Shown here piece after piece: positions 17,789-26,672 of a stretch of 62,553 nt of DNA. The notes below the pieces were generated by a model. That model was not told the DNA's origin and did not search any database. It was given only the letters and a program-made list of their open reading frames with translations. The position numbers were made by a program, and so were the translations under genes. This DNA comes from Flavobacteriaceae bacterium. GTDB taxonomy: Bacteria > Bacteroidota > Bacteroidia > Flavobacteriales > Flavobacteriaceae. The DNA lies in the NCBI GenBank assembly GCA_029238555.1, contig JAQWFV010000003.1:1-62553 (forward strand), read 5' to 3'. Within the stretch, counting starts at the first letter, position 1, and every line of letters starts with the position of its first letter.

Positions 17789-18327
17789 TGTGCTTATTAA
17801 ACAAGATTACAATTGCTGATTTAAATTCAGAAGACTTTAACCCTTTTTATCAATCCTATATAGACAATAATGGAGACAATACTCTTCTAGAAAGTCTATC
17901 TAAAGGTTTTTCTGATATTGATGACTTGTTTTTAAAACTGACCGAATCTAAGCTGCAAGATGCTTATGCTCCATTAAAGTGGACTATTGCAGAAGTTTTA
18001 ATTCATTTGGCAGACACAGAAAGGATTTTCCAATATAGGTCTTTGTGTTTTTCTAGAGGAGATACTAACGCTCTTCCTGGATTTGATGAAAATGCATATG
18101 TACCTAATTCAAATGCTGCTCACCGCAATTTAGCTTCAATTAAAGAAGAGCTTATCTCTGTTAGAAATGCTACTTTATCACTTTTTAAAAGCTTTTCCTC
18201 TCAGCAACTGAACGCCAAAGGCTTTGCTAGTGGATCTGAAATGGGTGTTGCTGCCACAGGATTTATATTATCAGGACATTTGACCCATCATTTTAATATT
18301 ATTGAAACGCGTTACTTGAAAAAGTAA
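17788..18327 (+). CDS. DinB-like (DUF664/YfiT-type) four-helix protein
   Basis: A 179-residue protein of the DinB/YfiT-like putative metalloenzyme superfamily. The metal-binding histidines are visible: one in WTIAEVLIHLADTER (about residue 75) and the pair in SGHLTHHFNIIETRYL near the C-terminus. Bacterial relatives are often thiol-dependent transferases (bacillithiol, mycothiol) or have unknown function. It is coupled to lrp by a one-base overlap, which suggests shared expression. It converges with aroB 5 bp later. No signal peptide, so cytosolic. Confidence 0.8.
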   Translation: MCLLNKITIADLNSEDFNPFYQSYIDNNGDNTLLESLSKGFSDIDDLFLKLTESKLQDAYAPLKWTIAEVLIHLADTERIFQYRSLCFSRGDTNALPGFDENAYVPNSNAAHRNLASIKEELISVRNATLSLFKSFSSQQLNAKGFASGSEMGVAATGFILSGHLTHHFNIIETRYLKK

Positions 18328-18332
18328 GTCAT

Positions 18333-19397
18333 TTAGTTTTCTAAATAAAATGAAAATGCTTCTCTGATGGTTTCTTCTTGAACCAATATATCTATAGCTG
18401 GCGCTCCTATATTAGACAGAAGGGCAAATTTCACCTCTCCGTGGCTGTTTTTTTTGTCAAATTTTAAATAATCAATGCATTGGTTTATGTCCTCCTCCAT
18501 AAAATGCACCTTACTAAAATGGGCGTTAAATACGTTTTTGATTTCTACTGCGGTTTCTTGTGTTAGGCCAACTGTTTTATAGGAAATAAACCCTTCTAAA
18601 ATCATTCCAATCGCAATAGCCTCACCATGTAATAGTGTTTTTATTTCCTTGTTTTCAAGACAGTAAGACTCTATAGCATGACCTAAGGTGTGCCCAAAAT
18701 TTAACATCTTTCTTAGGTGTTGTTCTGTGGGATCTTCAATAACAACAGCCGCTTTAATTTCAACAGATGTTTTTATTAATGCTGATAAGTCTCTATAATG
18801 GTTTGTTTTGGAAAGGATTTTCCAATACTCATGATTTTGAATTAGTCCGTGCTTAAGCATTTCTGCAAACCCACTTTTCAATTGTCTCTCTTCTAGGGTA
18901 TTTAAAAATTCAGGCATAATAAGTACCATTTCTGGTTCTGTAATAACCCCTATTTGATTTTTTAAAGCCCCAAGATCGATACCGGTTTTGCCCCCAACAG
19001 AAGCGTCTACCATAGATAAAAGTGTGGTAGGCACGTTAATAAACTGTATACCTCTTTTAAAAGTAGCTGCAATAAAGCCACCCATGTCCGTCAGAACACC
19101 ACCCCCTAAATTAATTATTAAGCTTTTCCTATCTGCACCTAATTCAGAAAGTACGCTCCAAACCTGAGTACAGGTTTCAATGTTTTTATTCTCTTCTCCA
19201 GACTCTAATTCAATAATTTCTATTGCTGCATCTGTCTCTACTTTGGGAAGGAACAATGGCAAACAGTGCTCATGTGTGTTTTCATCTACAATTATAAAAA
19301 CGTTAGAGTAATCTGTTTTACTTAGGTGAACATTCATTTTTTCAATGGCAATGTCGGAAAAATGAACCATTGAATTAGGGGTTTTTATGGACTTCAT
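18333..19397 (-). CDS. aroB: 3-dehydroquinate synthase
   Basis: A 354-residue NAD- and metal-dependent enzyme that converts DAHP to 3-dehydroquinate in the shikimate pathway. Seen: LGGGVLTDMGGFIAATFKRG (NAD site), the PTTLLSMVDASVGGKTGID stretch, GFAEMLKHGLI and NFGHTLGHAIE with metal-binding histidines. The ATG at 19397 (MKSIKTPN) is chosen over an ORF extending 13 codons upstream, because the extension is hydrophobic and unlike AroB. It is divergent from proline dehydrogenase. The length is typical. Confidence 0.94.
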   Translation of the reverse strand: MKSIKTPNSMVHFSDIAIEKMNVHLSKTDYSNVFIIVDENTHEHCLPLFLPKVETDAAIEIIELESGEENKNIETCTQVWSVLSELGADRKSLIINLGGGVLTDMGGFIAATFKRGIQFINVPTTLLSMVDASVGGKTGIDLGALKNQIGVITEPEMVLIMPEFLNTLEERQLKSGFAEMLKHGLIQNHEYWKILSKTNHYRDLSALIKTSVEIKAAVVIEDPTEQHLRKMLNFGHTLGHAIESYCLENKEIKTLLHGEAIAIGMILEGFISYKTVGLTQETAVEIKNVFNAHFSKVHFMEEDINQCIDYLKFDKKNSHGEVKFALLSNIGAPAIDILVQEETIREAFSFYLEN

Positions 19398-19458
19398 AAT
19401 ATGGGCTATTGGTACAAAATAAAGATAAAAAATCACTACAGATTATAAATTCTGTACT

Positions 19459-19466
19459 TATATTTG
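19459..19466 (+). promoter_or_regulatory. -7 promoter element of proline dehydrogenase
   Basis: TATATTTG, an exact TAnnTTTG, 22 bp before the ATG at 19489 in the 91-bp gap between aroB and this gene. No clear -33 TTG. Confidence 0.5.
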
Positions 19467-19488
19467 ATCACTTGACAAATTGTTATAA

Positions 19489-20658
19489 ATGAAGCGAATT
19501 TTTGAGGATACTGCAACTGCTTTTTCAGTAAAGTCAGATACGGCATTAGAACGTGCTTATTTCTTATTTAAATTGATTTCAAAGGAGCCTTTGGTTAAAA
19601 TTGGAACTGCCGTGACTAATTTTGCGCTAAAGGCCAACCTGCCAGTAGAGCGCTTAATAAGAGCTACTGTATTTGATCATTTTTGCGGTGGCGTAAATGA
19701 GCACGATTGTGAACCCGTGATGGATGCAATGCATGAAAAAAATGTTTTTTCTGTGTTAGATTATTCGGTAGAAGGTCAGTCAAATGAGGCTTATTTTGAT
19801 CAGGTTCAACAAAAAATTGAATCTCTAATAACATTTGCTACTACAAAAAAGCATATTCCTTTTGTGGTTTTTAAGCCCACGGCATTGGGACGTATATCCC
19901 TTTATGAAAAAGCAGGACTAGGCGCCACTCTTTCAGATCAGGAAAAACAAGATTGGTCTATGGTCAAGACTAGATTTAGGTCTATTTGTTTAGCAGCGAA
20001 CAATCAAAACATTCCCTTGCTGATAGATGGTGAAGAAAGCTGGATGCAAGACGCTGCTGATCAGTTGGTTTGTGAAATGATGCAAGAGTTTAATAAAGAC
20101 AAAGTTTTAATTTATAATACCTTGCAGGCATATAGATGGGATAGGCTTAGCTATATTAAAGGTTTATACGATTATGCTACGCTTCATGATTTTAAAATAG
20201 GCATTAAAGTAGTTAGAGGAGCATATATGGAGAAAGAGCGTGTTCGTGCTGCAGAAAAGGGGTATAAAAGTCCCATTTGCGTGAATAAAAACGCCACAGA
20301 TGAAAATTTTAACACGATTGTAAGTTTTATGCTATCTCATATAGATAGAATAGCTGTTTTCTTGGGAACTCACAATGAAGAAAGCACTTATTTATTAATG
20401 GACGCCATGGAGAAAAATGGTATTCAAAAGAATGATTCAAGAATATGGTTTGGTCAATTATATGGAATGAGTGACCATATATCCTATAATTTAGCTGCCA
20501 ACAATTACAATGTGTCTAAATACCTTCCTTTTGGACCCGTTAAAGATGTTATGCCTTATCTAATGAGGCGTGCGGAGGAGAATACTTCTGTAGCTGGGCA
20601 AACAAACAGAGAATTAGATCTTTTAGCTGCAGAGCGGAAAAGAAGAAAAATTCAATAG
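19489..20658 (+). CDS. Proline dehydrogenase (monofunctional)
   Basis: A 389-residue FAD enzyme with a PRODH TIM barrel. It oxidises proline to pyrroline-5-carboxylate and passes electrons to the quinone pool. Seen: PFVVFKPTALGR (about 124-135), IPLLIDGEESWMQ, YNTLQAYRWDRL, the GIKVVRGAYMEKER motif, and the C-terminal YLPFGPVKDVMPYLMRRAEEN with the conserved Tyr and paired Arg of the active site. There is no P5C dehydrogenase domain, so that step must be encoded elsewhere (not in this window). It has its own promoter. Confidence 0.93.
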   Translation: MKRIFEDTATAFSVKSDTALERAYFLFKLISKEPLVKIGTAVTNFALKANLPVERLIRATVFDHFCGGVNEHDCEPVMDAMHEKNVFSVLDYSVEGQSNEAYFDQVQQKIESLITFATTKKHIPFVVFKPTALGRISLYEKAGLGATLSDQEKQDWSMVKTRFRSICLAANNQNIPLLIDGEESWMQDAADQLVCEMMQEFNKDKVLIYNTLQAYRWDRLSYIKGLYDYATLHDFKIGIKVVRGAYMEKERVRAAEKGYKSPICVNKNATDENFNTIVSFMLSHIDRIAVFLGTHNEESTYLLMDAMEKNGIQKNDSRIWFGQLYGMSDHISYNLAANNYNVSKYLPFGPVKDVMPYLMRRAEENTSVAGQTNRELDLLAAERKRRKIQ

Positions 20659-20665
20659 ATCTAGA

Positions 20666-21058
20666 TTAATCTTCTTTAGTCCATTCAAATTCTTGAACTT
20701 CAAGCTTAGAGGGGCAATTTTTAACTGTTAGCAATGCCTCCTTATGTTTAATTTCAGCTTCTATGACGTAGGTCTTGCATGGAACAGATTTTGTATCGCT
20801 CAAAGAGAAATTCACATCTCCCTCCAGAAAAAAGTAATTAATGGTAAGGCTGTCTAAAGTTTTATTCAATAAATCTTGGTCAATACTTTCAGAAAAATAC
20901 AGCGGTTTACTCCTCATATCTTTTAAAACCCTACAATTGGGTAAATAGCAAAACGAGGTGCCTGTTTCCTTGGTTTTTTTATTTAGAAAAAAAGCTAAAA
21001 AAACCAAACCAATAGATAATCCAAACAAGAAATAACCTAATCTCTTTATAAAGGGCAT
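20666..21058 (-). CDS. Hypothetical single-pass membrane protein
   Basis: A 130-residue protein with one N-terminal transmembrane helix (about 8-25, LGYFLFGLSIGLVFLAFFL) after a short basic start, then a soluble domain with cysteines at about 37, 42, 94 and 115. It starts 1 bp after the alanine dehydrogenase stop, so it belongs to the tsaE-ald unit. I do not recognise a family; the topology suggests the soluble part is periplasmic. Confidence 0.7.
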   Translation of the reverse strand: MPFIKRLGYFLFGLSIGLVFLAFFLNKKTKETGTSFCYLPNCRVLKDMRSKPLYFSESIDQDLLNKTLDSLTINYFFLEGDVNFSLSDTKSVPCKTYVIEAEIKHKEALLTVKNCPSKLEVQEFEWTKED

Positions 21059-21059
21059 A

Positions 21060-22256
21060 CTAGAATATTAAAAAATTAATGTCGTTAAATGGCAATTCAT
21101 ACCATTCTGCTAAAGCAGCATTTGTTAGAATACCGCGGTAAAGATACAAGCCATTCCTTAGACCATTATCATATCTAAGGGCATTTTCTAAACCACCTTT
21201 TTCTGCAATTTCCAAAAGGTAAGGAAGACAAATATTGCTTATTGAAACAGAGGCTGTTTTAGGGTACCTAGCTGGAATATTTGGAACACAATAATGAATT
21301 ACACCAAACTTTTCAATGGTTGGCTTTTGATGGGTGGTGAGTTCGGAAGTTTCAAAGCAACCTCCCTGATCAATACTCATATCTATAATAACGGCTCCCT
21401 TTTTCATATGAGATACCATAGATTCTTGTACAATAATAGGGCTGTGGTTTTTACCCATTTGAGCCCCTATAGCTACGTCACATCTTCTAAGTGCTTTAAG
21501 TATGTTTTTGGGCTGAAGGGTAGAAGTGAAAATAGGGACATTTAAACGGTCCTGTAAAGCTCTGAGTCTTGAAACAGACGCGTCAAATACCTTTACAGAA
21601 GCTCCAAAATTAAGGGCAGACTCTGCTGCGTAGCTCCCAGCAGTACCTGCACCAAAAACAACCACCTCTACCGGCGGTATTCCGCTCATATTACCAAAAA
21701 GAAGTCCTTTCCCGTTGTTGGAAGAAGACATTAGTTCCGCCGCAATATGAACAGCAGCAGTACCTCCAATTTGACTCAAAGATTTTAAAACAGGAAAGCT
21801 TCCGTCTCTATCTGTGATTAGCTCAAATCCAATAGCAGTGATTTTCTTAGCTTCTAAAGCAGTGAAATAAGCTTTATTTTGTGTTTTTTTTTGAATGGCA
21901 GATATGAGTAAGCTATTGGGTTTAATCAAATCTATTTCAGAAAGGCTAGGTGGGGACACCTTTAAAATAAGTGGACACTCAAATACTTCTTTTTTGAATT
22001 TAGTTACTAATGCCCCTGCTTTAATATAATCTTCATCTGAAAAGCTAGAAGCTGATCCAGCACCAGATTCAATAAGAACCCTGTGGTTATTTGAAATTAA
22101 AGCAGAAACTGCGTCAGGAGTAAGGCAAACCCTTTTTTCAGAAGCAGTATCTTCTTTGGGAACCCCAATATTCAAGTCTCCTTTTTTACTGAGAATCTCT
22201 AATCGTTCTTCTTGTGTTTTGAGTTCTTCTGTACTAAAAGGTGAGGTAGGATTCAT
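21060..22256 (-). CDS. ald: Alanine dehydrogenase
   Basis: A 398-residue NAD-dependent enzyme interconverting alanine and pyruvate plus ammonia. Seen: the substrate-binding N-terminal region IGVPKEDTASEKRVCLTP (about 30-47), an Ald/PntA-type GFELITDRDGSFPVLKSLSQIGG stretch, the Rossmann motif VVVFGAGTAGSYAAESALNFGA and the VIIDMSIDQGGCFETS loop. The N-terminus is about 28 residues longer than the Bacillus form, as in Bacteroidota relatives. It sits 2 bp downstream of tsaE in a three-gene unit. The transhydrogenase alpha subunit is related, but this protein lacks its membrane part. Confidence 0.9.
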   Translation of the reverse strand: MNPTSPFSTEELKTQEERLEILSKKGDLNIGVPKEDTASEKRVCLTPDAVSALISNNHRVLIESGAGSASSFSDEDYIKAGALVTKFKKEVFECPLILKVSPPSLSEIDLIKPNSLLISAIQKKTQNKAYFTALEAKKITAIGFELITDRDGSFPVLKSLSQIGGTAAVHIAAELMSSSNNGKGLLFGNMSGIPPVEVVVFGAGTAGSYAAESALNFGASVKVFDASVSRLRALQDRLNVPIFTSTLQPKNILKALRRCDVAIGAQMGKNHSPIIVQESMVSHMKKGAVIIDMSIDQGGCFETSELTTHQKPTIEKFGVIHYCVPNIPARYPKTASVSISNICLPYLLEIAEKGGLENALRYDNGLRNGLYLYRGILTNAALAEWYELPFNDINFLIF

Positions 22257-22258
22257 GA

Positions 22259-22672
22259 TTATTGTATGTAAAGTTGTCTTGTTGTGTGATCCAAGATACT
22301 TATTTCTAAAAAAGTAACATTTTTAGGGAGTAAACTTTTAATTATTTCAGGCCATTCAATAAAAATCCATCCATCAAAATCAAGGTATTCTTCTATGCCA
22401 AAATCCATAGCTTCCTCTAAGCTGTTGAGCCTGTAAAAATCAAAGTGATAAGCTAAGGTATTCCCATCAACATCTGGATATTCATTGACAATTCCAAAAC
22501 TGGGGCTTTGGCCACTGTCAGATGCCTCTAGCGCTTTCAAAATAGCTTTTATGAGTGTTGTTTTTCCAGCACCCATTGGAGCCTCAAAACAAACGATTTT
22601 GGAGGGCAATTCTTTTATTAGTACTCGAGAAAGATTTTCTAAATCAGACTCTTTATAGATAATATCTAGCAT
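22259..22672 (-). CDS. tsaE: tRNA threonylcarbamoyladenosine biosynthesis ATPase TsaE
   Basis: A 137-residue P-loop protein. The Walker A motif is in APMGAGKTTLIKAIL (residues 32-46), followed by SPSFGIVNEY, a conserved switch, and HFDFYRL and FIEWPE, the family hallmarks. TsaE is the ATPase of the TsaBDE complex that makes t6A37 in tRNAs decoding ANN codons. It is the first gene of the tsaE-ald-hypothetical unit and has a -7 element about 65 bp upstream. Confidence 0.93.
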   Translation of the reverse strand: MLDIIYKESDLENLSRVLIKELPSKIVCFEAPMGAGKTTLIKAILKALEASDSGQSPSFGIVNEYPDVDGNTLAYHFDFYRLNSLEEAMDFGIEEYLDFDGWIFIEWPEIIKSLLPKNVTFLEISILDHTTRQLYIQ

Positions 22673-22736
22673 TTAATCGAAAAAATGAGCTTTTGTGATG
22701 GAATTGAAAAATTGTGTGTCATATTGTTAAAACATT

Positions 22737-22744
22737 CAAATATA
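22737..22744 (-). promoter_or_regulatory. -7 promoter element of the tsaE-ald unit
   Basis: On the minus strand this reads TATATTTG, an exact TAnnTTTG, in the 160-bp gap before tsaE. The predicted transcript start is about 22731, giving a leader of some 60 bases. Confidence 0.45.
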
Positions 22745-22832
22745 GGAACTGTTTTTAAAGTATTATAATTTCTTTAGTATGATCACCATAGCCTTATTAA
22801 TTATCCAAACCATTTGTGTTTTTTATTAGTTT

Positions 22833-24377
22833 TTATTTAGGTACTAACACCACAAAAGGCACCATCATTTCTTCCATGGAAATACCTCCGTGTTGATATG
22901 AATTTCTGTACTTATCTGCGAATTTGTTAAATTCATTAGGGTAAACAAAGAAAGATTTGTTTTTAGCAAATACATAGGTGCTAGCCAAGCTGCTTTTAGG
23001 AAGGCCAATATTTTCTGGAACATCTACTTGGAAGCTCGATTTTGCGCTGCTATTTATTCTGTGGCCGTTTTTATATCTCAAATTATCTGTATGGTCTCTA
23101 TTTCCTTTTAGCATGCTTGGATGTTCTACCTGAATGGCTCCGTGATCTGTGGTGATAATTAGTTGAATATTATGATCTATAGTCAGCTTTAAAATTTCTT
23201 GTAGATATGTATTTGAAAACCAATTCAATGTAGTTTCTCTGTAGGCTTTGTTGTTGTGTGTTATGTCATTTATGATCTGATGGGTTGTTTTGGCGTGAGA
23301 AAGCTGATCTATAAAGCCAACTACAGCAAAATTCAAATCATTTTTTGCTATTTTTTTAAAATCCTTTATGTAATCAGTTGCTTGTTTATTATGATTAATT
23401 TTTACGTAAGAATGGGATATTTTTAAGTTTTTTCTTTCACAATAATCTTTAAAAAATAAAGCTTCAAATTCATTTTTCAAGCCTTCTTCAGTGTCCTCTT
23501 TCCATTGTTTGGGATAGTTGTTTTTAATTTCAATAGGAAGTAATCCAGAAAAGATAGCGTTTCTAGCGTATTGAGTTACTGTGGGTAAAATAGCGGTATA
23601 AAACACATCTTTTACCACATTAAACTGTGCTTCTAAAACAGGTTTAATAGTTTGCCAATGATCTACTCTTAGATTGTCTAAAAGCAACACCAATGTTTTT
23701 TTCTCTTTGGTTAAAGGGATGATTTTTTTGTCTAATAATTGATGAGAAAAAATGGGGCCATTGGCGTGTTGAATCCATGATTCATAGGAGTCTGTCACCA
23801 ATTCTGAAAATTTTAAATTGGCATTTTGGAAATGCCCCTCTAGCATATCTAATAATAATTTATTATGGCTGTTTTCAAACTGTATTTGCCATGCTACAAG
23901 GGATTGGTACAAGCGATAAAAGTCATCTATACTATTAGCCTCATAAATAGCCTCCGATATTTTTAAATGACTGCTTAGAAAATCTGCTTGTTTTTTGTCG
24001 TTTGTGATTAGTTTTTGTTCCAATACTTTTTTAACAGAAGCATATACTTGATTAGGGTGTATGGGTTTAAATAAAAAATCAACAACACTATTGGAAAGCG
24101 CTTGGTTTAAAGTGTATTCTTCCTGGTTATTAGTAATCATGATTACGGGGACATTAATTCCCTTTTCACTTATAATTGTCAAGGCTTCCAAACCAGATAT
24201 GCCAGGCATGTTTTCATCTAATAAAACAATACTCACTTCATTTTGCTCAAGATAGACTAGTCCTTCATGGGCACTGTTAAAGCCAATAACATCATAGCCT
24301 TTTTGATTTAAAAAAAGGAAGTGTGGTTTTAGATAATCTACCTCATCATCTATCCATAAAATGCAGTGTTTATTCAT
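22833..24377 (-). CDS. porX: PorX-type response regulator with PglZ (alkaline-phosphatase-like) output domain
   Basis: A 514-residue protein. The receiver domain (1-120) has the acidic pocket Asp10/Asp11, phosphoacceptor Asp54 in IVLLDENMPG, and Lys in FLFKPIHP. The output PglZ domain carries metal-site motifs VLLLDNLRVDHW, LPTVTQYARN, ITTDHGAIQ and HGGISMEEM. PorX is the response regulator that, with sensor PorY, controls type IX secretion genes in Bacteroidota; its PglZ domain hydrolyses oligonucleotides in studied homologues. The ATG at 24377 gives exactly this domain layout and is preferred to an upstream start 22 codons earlier, which would run into the divergent promoter. No porY or T9SS structural gene is nearby. 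Confidence 0.9.
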   Translation of the reverse strand: MNKHCILWIDDEVDYLKPHFLFLNQKGYDVIGFNSAHEGLVYLEQNEVSIVLLDENMPGISGLEALTIISEKGINVPVIMITNNQEEYTLNQALSNSVVDFLFKPIHPNQVYASVKKVLEQKLITNDKKQADFLSSHLKISEAIYEANSIDDFYRLYQSLVAWQIQFENSHNKLLLDMLEGHFQNANLKFSELVTDSYESWIQHANGPIFSHQLLDKKIIPLTKEKKTLVLLLDNLRVDHWQTIKPVLEAQFNVVKDVFYTAILPTVTQYARNAIFSGLLPIEIKNNYPKQWKEDTEEGLKNEFEALFFKDYCERKNLKISHSYVKINHNKQATDYIKDFKKIAKNDLNFAVVGFIDQLSHAKTTHQIINDITHNNKAYRETTLNWFSNTYLQEILKLTIDHNIQLIITTDHGAIQVEHPSMLKGNRDHTDNLRYKNGHRINSSAKSSFQVDVPENIGLPKSSLASTYVFAKNKSFFVYPNEFNKFADKYRNSYQHGGISMEEMMVPFVVLVPK

Positions 24378-24385
24378 TAAGTGTG

Positions 24386-24393
24386 TATATTTG
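24386..24393 (+). promoter_or_regulatory. -7 promoter element of the HD phosphohydrolase
   Basis: TATATTTG, an exact TAnnTTTG, lying 8 bp beyond the porX start on the opposite strand. The predicted start near 24399 rules out ATG 24361 as the HD gene's start and supports TTG 24412. Confidence 0.55.
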
Positions 24394-24411
24394 TTTAAAA
24401 TAATCTGGCTT

Positions 24412-25635
24412 TTGAAAACCAATTTAAAACAATACGTATTCAACGATCCAATTTACGGATTTATCAGGATTAATGACCCCCTAATTTTGGAACTTATTGA
24501 AACGCCTTATTTCCAGAGACTTAGAAGAATAGCTCAGGTGGGCTTATCTTCTCTAGTCTATCCTGGTGCACACCATACAAGGTTTCATCATGCCTTAGGT
24601 TGTGTACATCTCATGCAGCAATCTATTAGTGTTTTGCAATCCAAAGGCGTTGCTATTAACAAGGAAGAATCAAGGGCTTTACAAATAGCCATTTTATTGC
24701 ATGACATTGGCCATGGCCCTTTTTCTCATGCCATGGAGCATAGCATAATACCCAAGATTAGTCATGAAACACTTTCTTTAAAGTTCATGCATATTTTAAA
24801 CGATCAGTTTAATGGCGCTTTAAGTTTAGCCATAACAATTTTTAAAGGAGAAAGCGAAAGGTTGTTTTTTAATCAACTTGTTTCTAGTCAATTAGATGTA
24901 GATAGGCTTGATTATTTAAAAAGGGATAGCTTTTACACTGGCGTAGCTGAAGGAAATATTAATTCTGAACGATTGATCAGTATGCTTAATGTAGTAGATC
25001 AGACTCTAGTGATTGAAGAAAAAGGACTTTATTCAGTTGAAAAATACCTCATGGCCAGACGTTTTATGTACTGGCAGGTATACTTGCATAAAACAGGTAT
25101 TGCAGCAGAAGCCATATTGATTAAAATTTTTGAAAGGGCAAAGACCTTACTTAAGCAAGGAGAGCATTTACAAGCAACAAACGCTTTAATGTATTTTTTA
25201 AATCATCAGGATGGCATACAATTGTCGGATGAGACTATGGAGCAATTTTCAAAATTAGACGACACTGATATTTACGCAGCTATAAAGACTTGGAGCGATC
25301 ATAAAGATGTTGTTTTGTCGCATTTATGTGGGATGATATTAAACCGTAGTTTGTTGAAAATTAAAATTAAAGAAACCCCATTTTCTGAAACAAAAAAAGC
25401 TACGAAAACAAAACTATTAGAGGCAGCAGGCTACGAAAAGGATACATGGCCTTATTTTGTGTTCTCAGGAACCTTTTCTAATCTGGCCTATAATCCATTA
25501 AATACGCCCATCTATATGATCAAAAAATCAGGCAAAAAAGTCAATATTGCTACCCAATTAGCCCCTTCGTTTTTCGAAGCATTGACCCATAAGGTGGAGA
25601 AGTATTATATATGCTATCCTAAAAAAGGCTTTTAA
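24412..25635 (+). CDS. HD-domain phosphohydrolase (SAMHD1/dGTPase-like)
   Basis: A 407-residue HD-superfamily enzyme. Metal ligands are visible: [12 protein letters not shown] (first His), [17 protein letters not shown] (HD pair) and [16 protein letters not shown] (last Asp and the family's DYxxRD). Relatives hydrolyse dNTPs to nucleosides and triphosphate. The TTG at 24412 (then [17 protein letters not shown]) is chosen because the longer ATG form starts inside porX, upstream of the promoter. It is divergent from porX, with starts only 34 bp apart, and lies 23 bp upstream of lpxD. Confidence 0.87.
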   Translation: MKTNLKQYVFNDPIYGFIRINDPLILELIETPYFQRLRRIAQVGLSSLVYPGAHHTRFHHALGCVHLMQQSISVLQSKGVAINKEESRALQIAILLHDIGHGPFSHAMEHSIIPKISHETLSLKFMHILNDQFNGALSLAITIFKGESERLFFNQLVSSQLDVDRLDYLKRDSFYTGVAEGNINSERLISMLNVVDQTLVIEEKGLYSVEKYLMARRFMYWQVYLHKTGIAAEAILIKIFERAKTLLKQGEHLQATNALMYFLNHQDGIQLSDETMEQFSKLDDTDIYAAIKTWSDHKDVVLSHLCGMILNRSLLKIKIKETPFSETKKATKTKLLEAAGYEKDTWPYFVFSGTFSNLAYNPLNTPIYMIKKSGKKVNIATQLAPSFFEALTHKVEKYYICYPKKGF

Positions 25636-25646
25636 GTATTATTTCT

Positions 25647-25654
25647 TACTTTTG
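25647..25654 (+). promoter_or_regulatory. -7 promoter element of the lpx operon
   Basis: TACTTTTG, an exact TAnnTTTG. Only four bases lie between it and the ATG of lpxD at 25659, so the mRNA should begin at or next to the start codon. Confidence 0.55.
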
Positions 25655-25658
25655 CACT

Positions 25659-26672
25659 ATGAAATTTACAGCGCGCCAAATTGCTTCGATCCTAGAAGGT
25701 GAAGTAGAAGGCAACCCAGACGTGGAGGTTCAAACGGTCTCTAAAATAGAGGAAGGAGAAAAAGGGAGTTTAACCTTTTTATCCAACCAGAAATACACGC
25801 CTTATATATATAAAACAAATGCGTCCATCACTATAGTGAACGACACCTTTGTACCAGAAAAAGAGCTGCGTACAACATTGATCAAAGTTCCAGATGCCTA
25901 TGGTGCATTTTCTAAGTTGTTGTCTTATTACGACAGTATTAAGAAAACCAAATCTGGTATTGAGTCTCCGAGTTATGTAAACAAAGAAGCTACCTATGGA
26001 AAGAACCTATATTTAGGGGCTTTTTCTTATATCGGAGCCCACACTAAAATAGGCAATAATGTAACGATTCATCCCAATGTTCATATTGCAGAAAATGTGA
26101 CTATTGGGAATGAGGTGACTATTTTTCCGGGAGCGAGAATATGCTCAGATACTGTGATTGGAAATCATTGTGTTATTCACCCCAATGCTGTGATTGGTTC
26201 AGATGGTTTTGGATTTGCGCCCCAAGAAGACGGTAGCTATACAAAGATTCCACAAATTGGTCGTGTCATTATTGAGGATCACGTAGATGTAGGTGCAGGA
26301 ACAACAATAGACAGGGCTACCATTGGTGTCACTCTAATTAGAGAAGGGGTTAAATTAGATAATCAGATTCAAATTGCACATAATGTAGAAGTTGGAGCAC
26401 ATACAGTCATTGCTGCTCAGACCGGAATAGCAGGTTCTACCAAAATTGGAAAACACTGTATGATCGGAGGCCAAGTAGGTATTGTAGGCCACATTACCAT
26501 TGGTGATTATGTGAAAGTACAGGCCCAATCAGGAGTAGGAAGAAATGTAAAATCTAAGGAGGTCTTACAGGGATCACCAGCTTTTGGATATCAAGATTTT
26601 AATAAATCTTATGTCCATTTTAAAAATTTGCCAAAAACCATTCATAAACTAGATACAAAAGATTATTTGTAA
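25659..26672 (+). CDS. lpxD: UDP-3-O-(3-hydroxyacyl)glucosamine N-acyltransferase
   Basis: A 337-residue left-handed beta-helix acyltransferase. The N-terminal uridine-binding domain spans 1-100 ([18 protein letters not shown]). Hexapeptide repeats run from about 105 to 300, with the catalytic His in [16 protein letters not shown], and a short C-terminal helix follows. It adds the second 3-hydroxyacyl chain in lipid A synthesis. It shares one base with the next gene (TAATG). It is the first gene of the lpxD-lpxC/fabZ-lpxA-efp-lpxD2 operon. Length matches the E. coli enzyme. Confidence 0.94.
   Translation: MKFTARQIASILEGEVEGNPDVEVQTVSKIEEGEKGSLTFLSNQKYTPYIYKTNASITIVNDTFVPEKELRTTLIKVPDAYGAFSKLLSYYDSIKKTKSGIESPSYVNKEATYGKNLYLGAFSYIGAHTKIGNNVTIHPNVHIAENVTIGNEVTIFPGARICSDTVIGNHCVIHPNAVIGSDGFGFAPQEDGSYTKIPQIGRVIIEDHVDVGAGTTIDRATIGVTLIREGVKLDNQIQIAHNVEVGAHTVIAAQTGIAGSTKIGKHCMIGGQVGIVGHITIGDYVKVQAQSGVGRNVKSKEVLQGSPAFGYQDFNKSYVHFKNLPKTIHKLDTKDYL

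Noticed and set aside
22833..24377. PglZ domain as part of a BREX-type phage defence system
   Set aside because: The domain is fused to a receiver domain with a phosphoacceptor Asp54 in the PorX layout. No brx, pglX or methylase gene is nearby.
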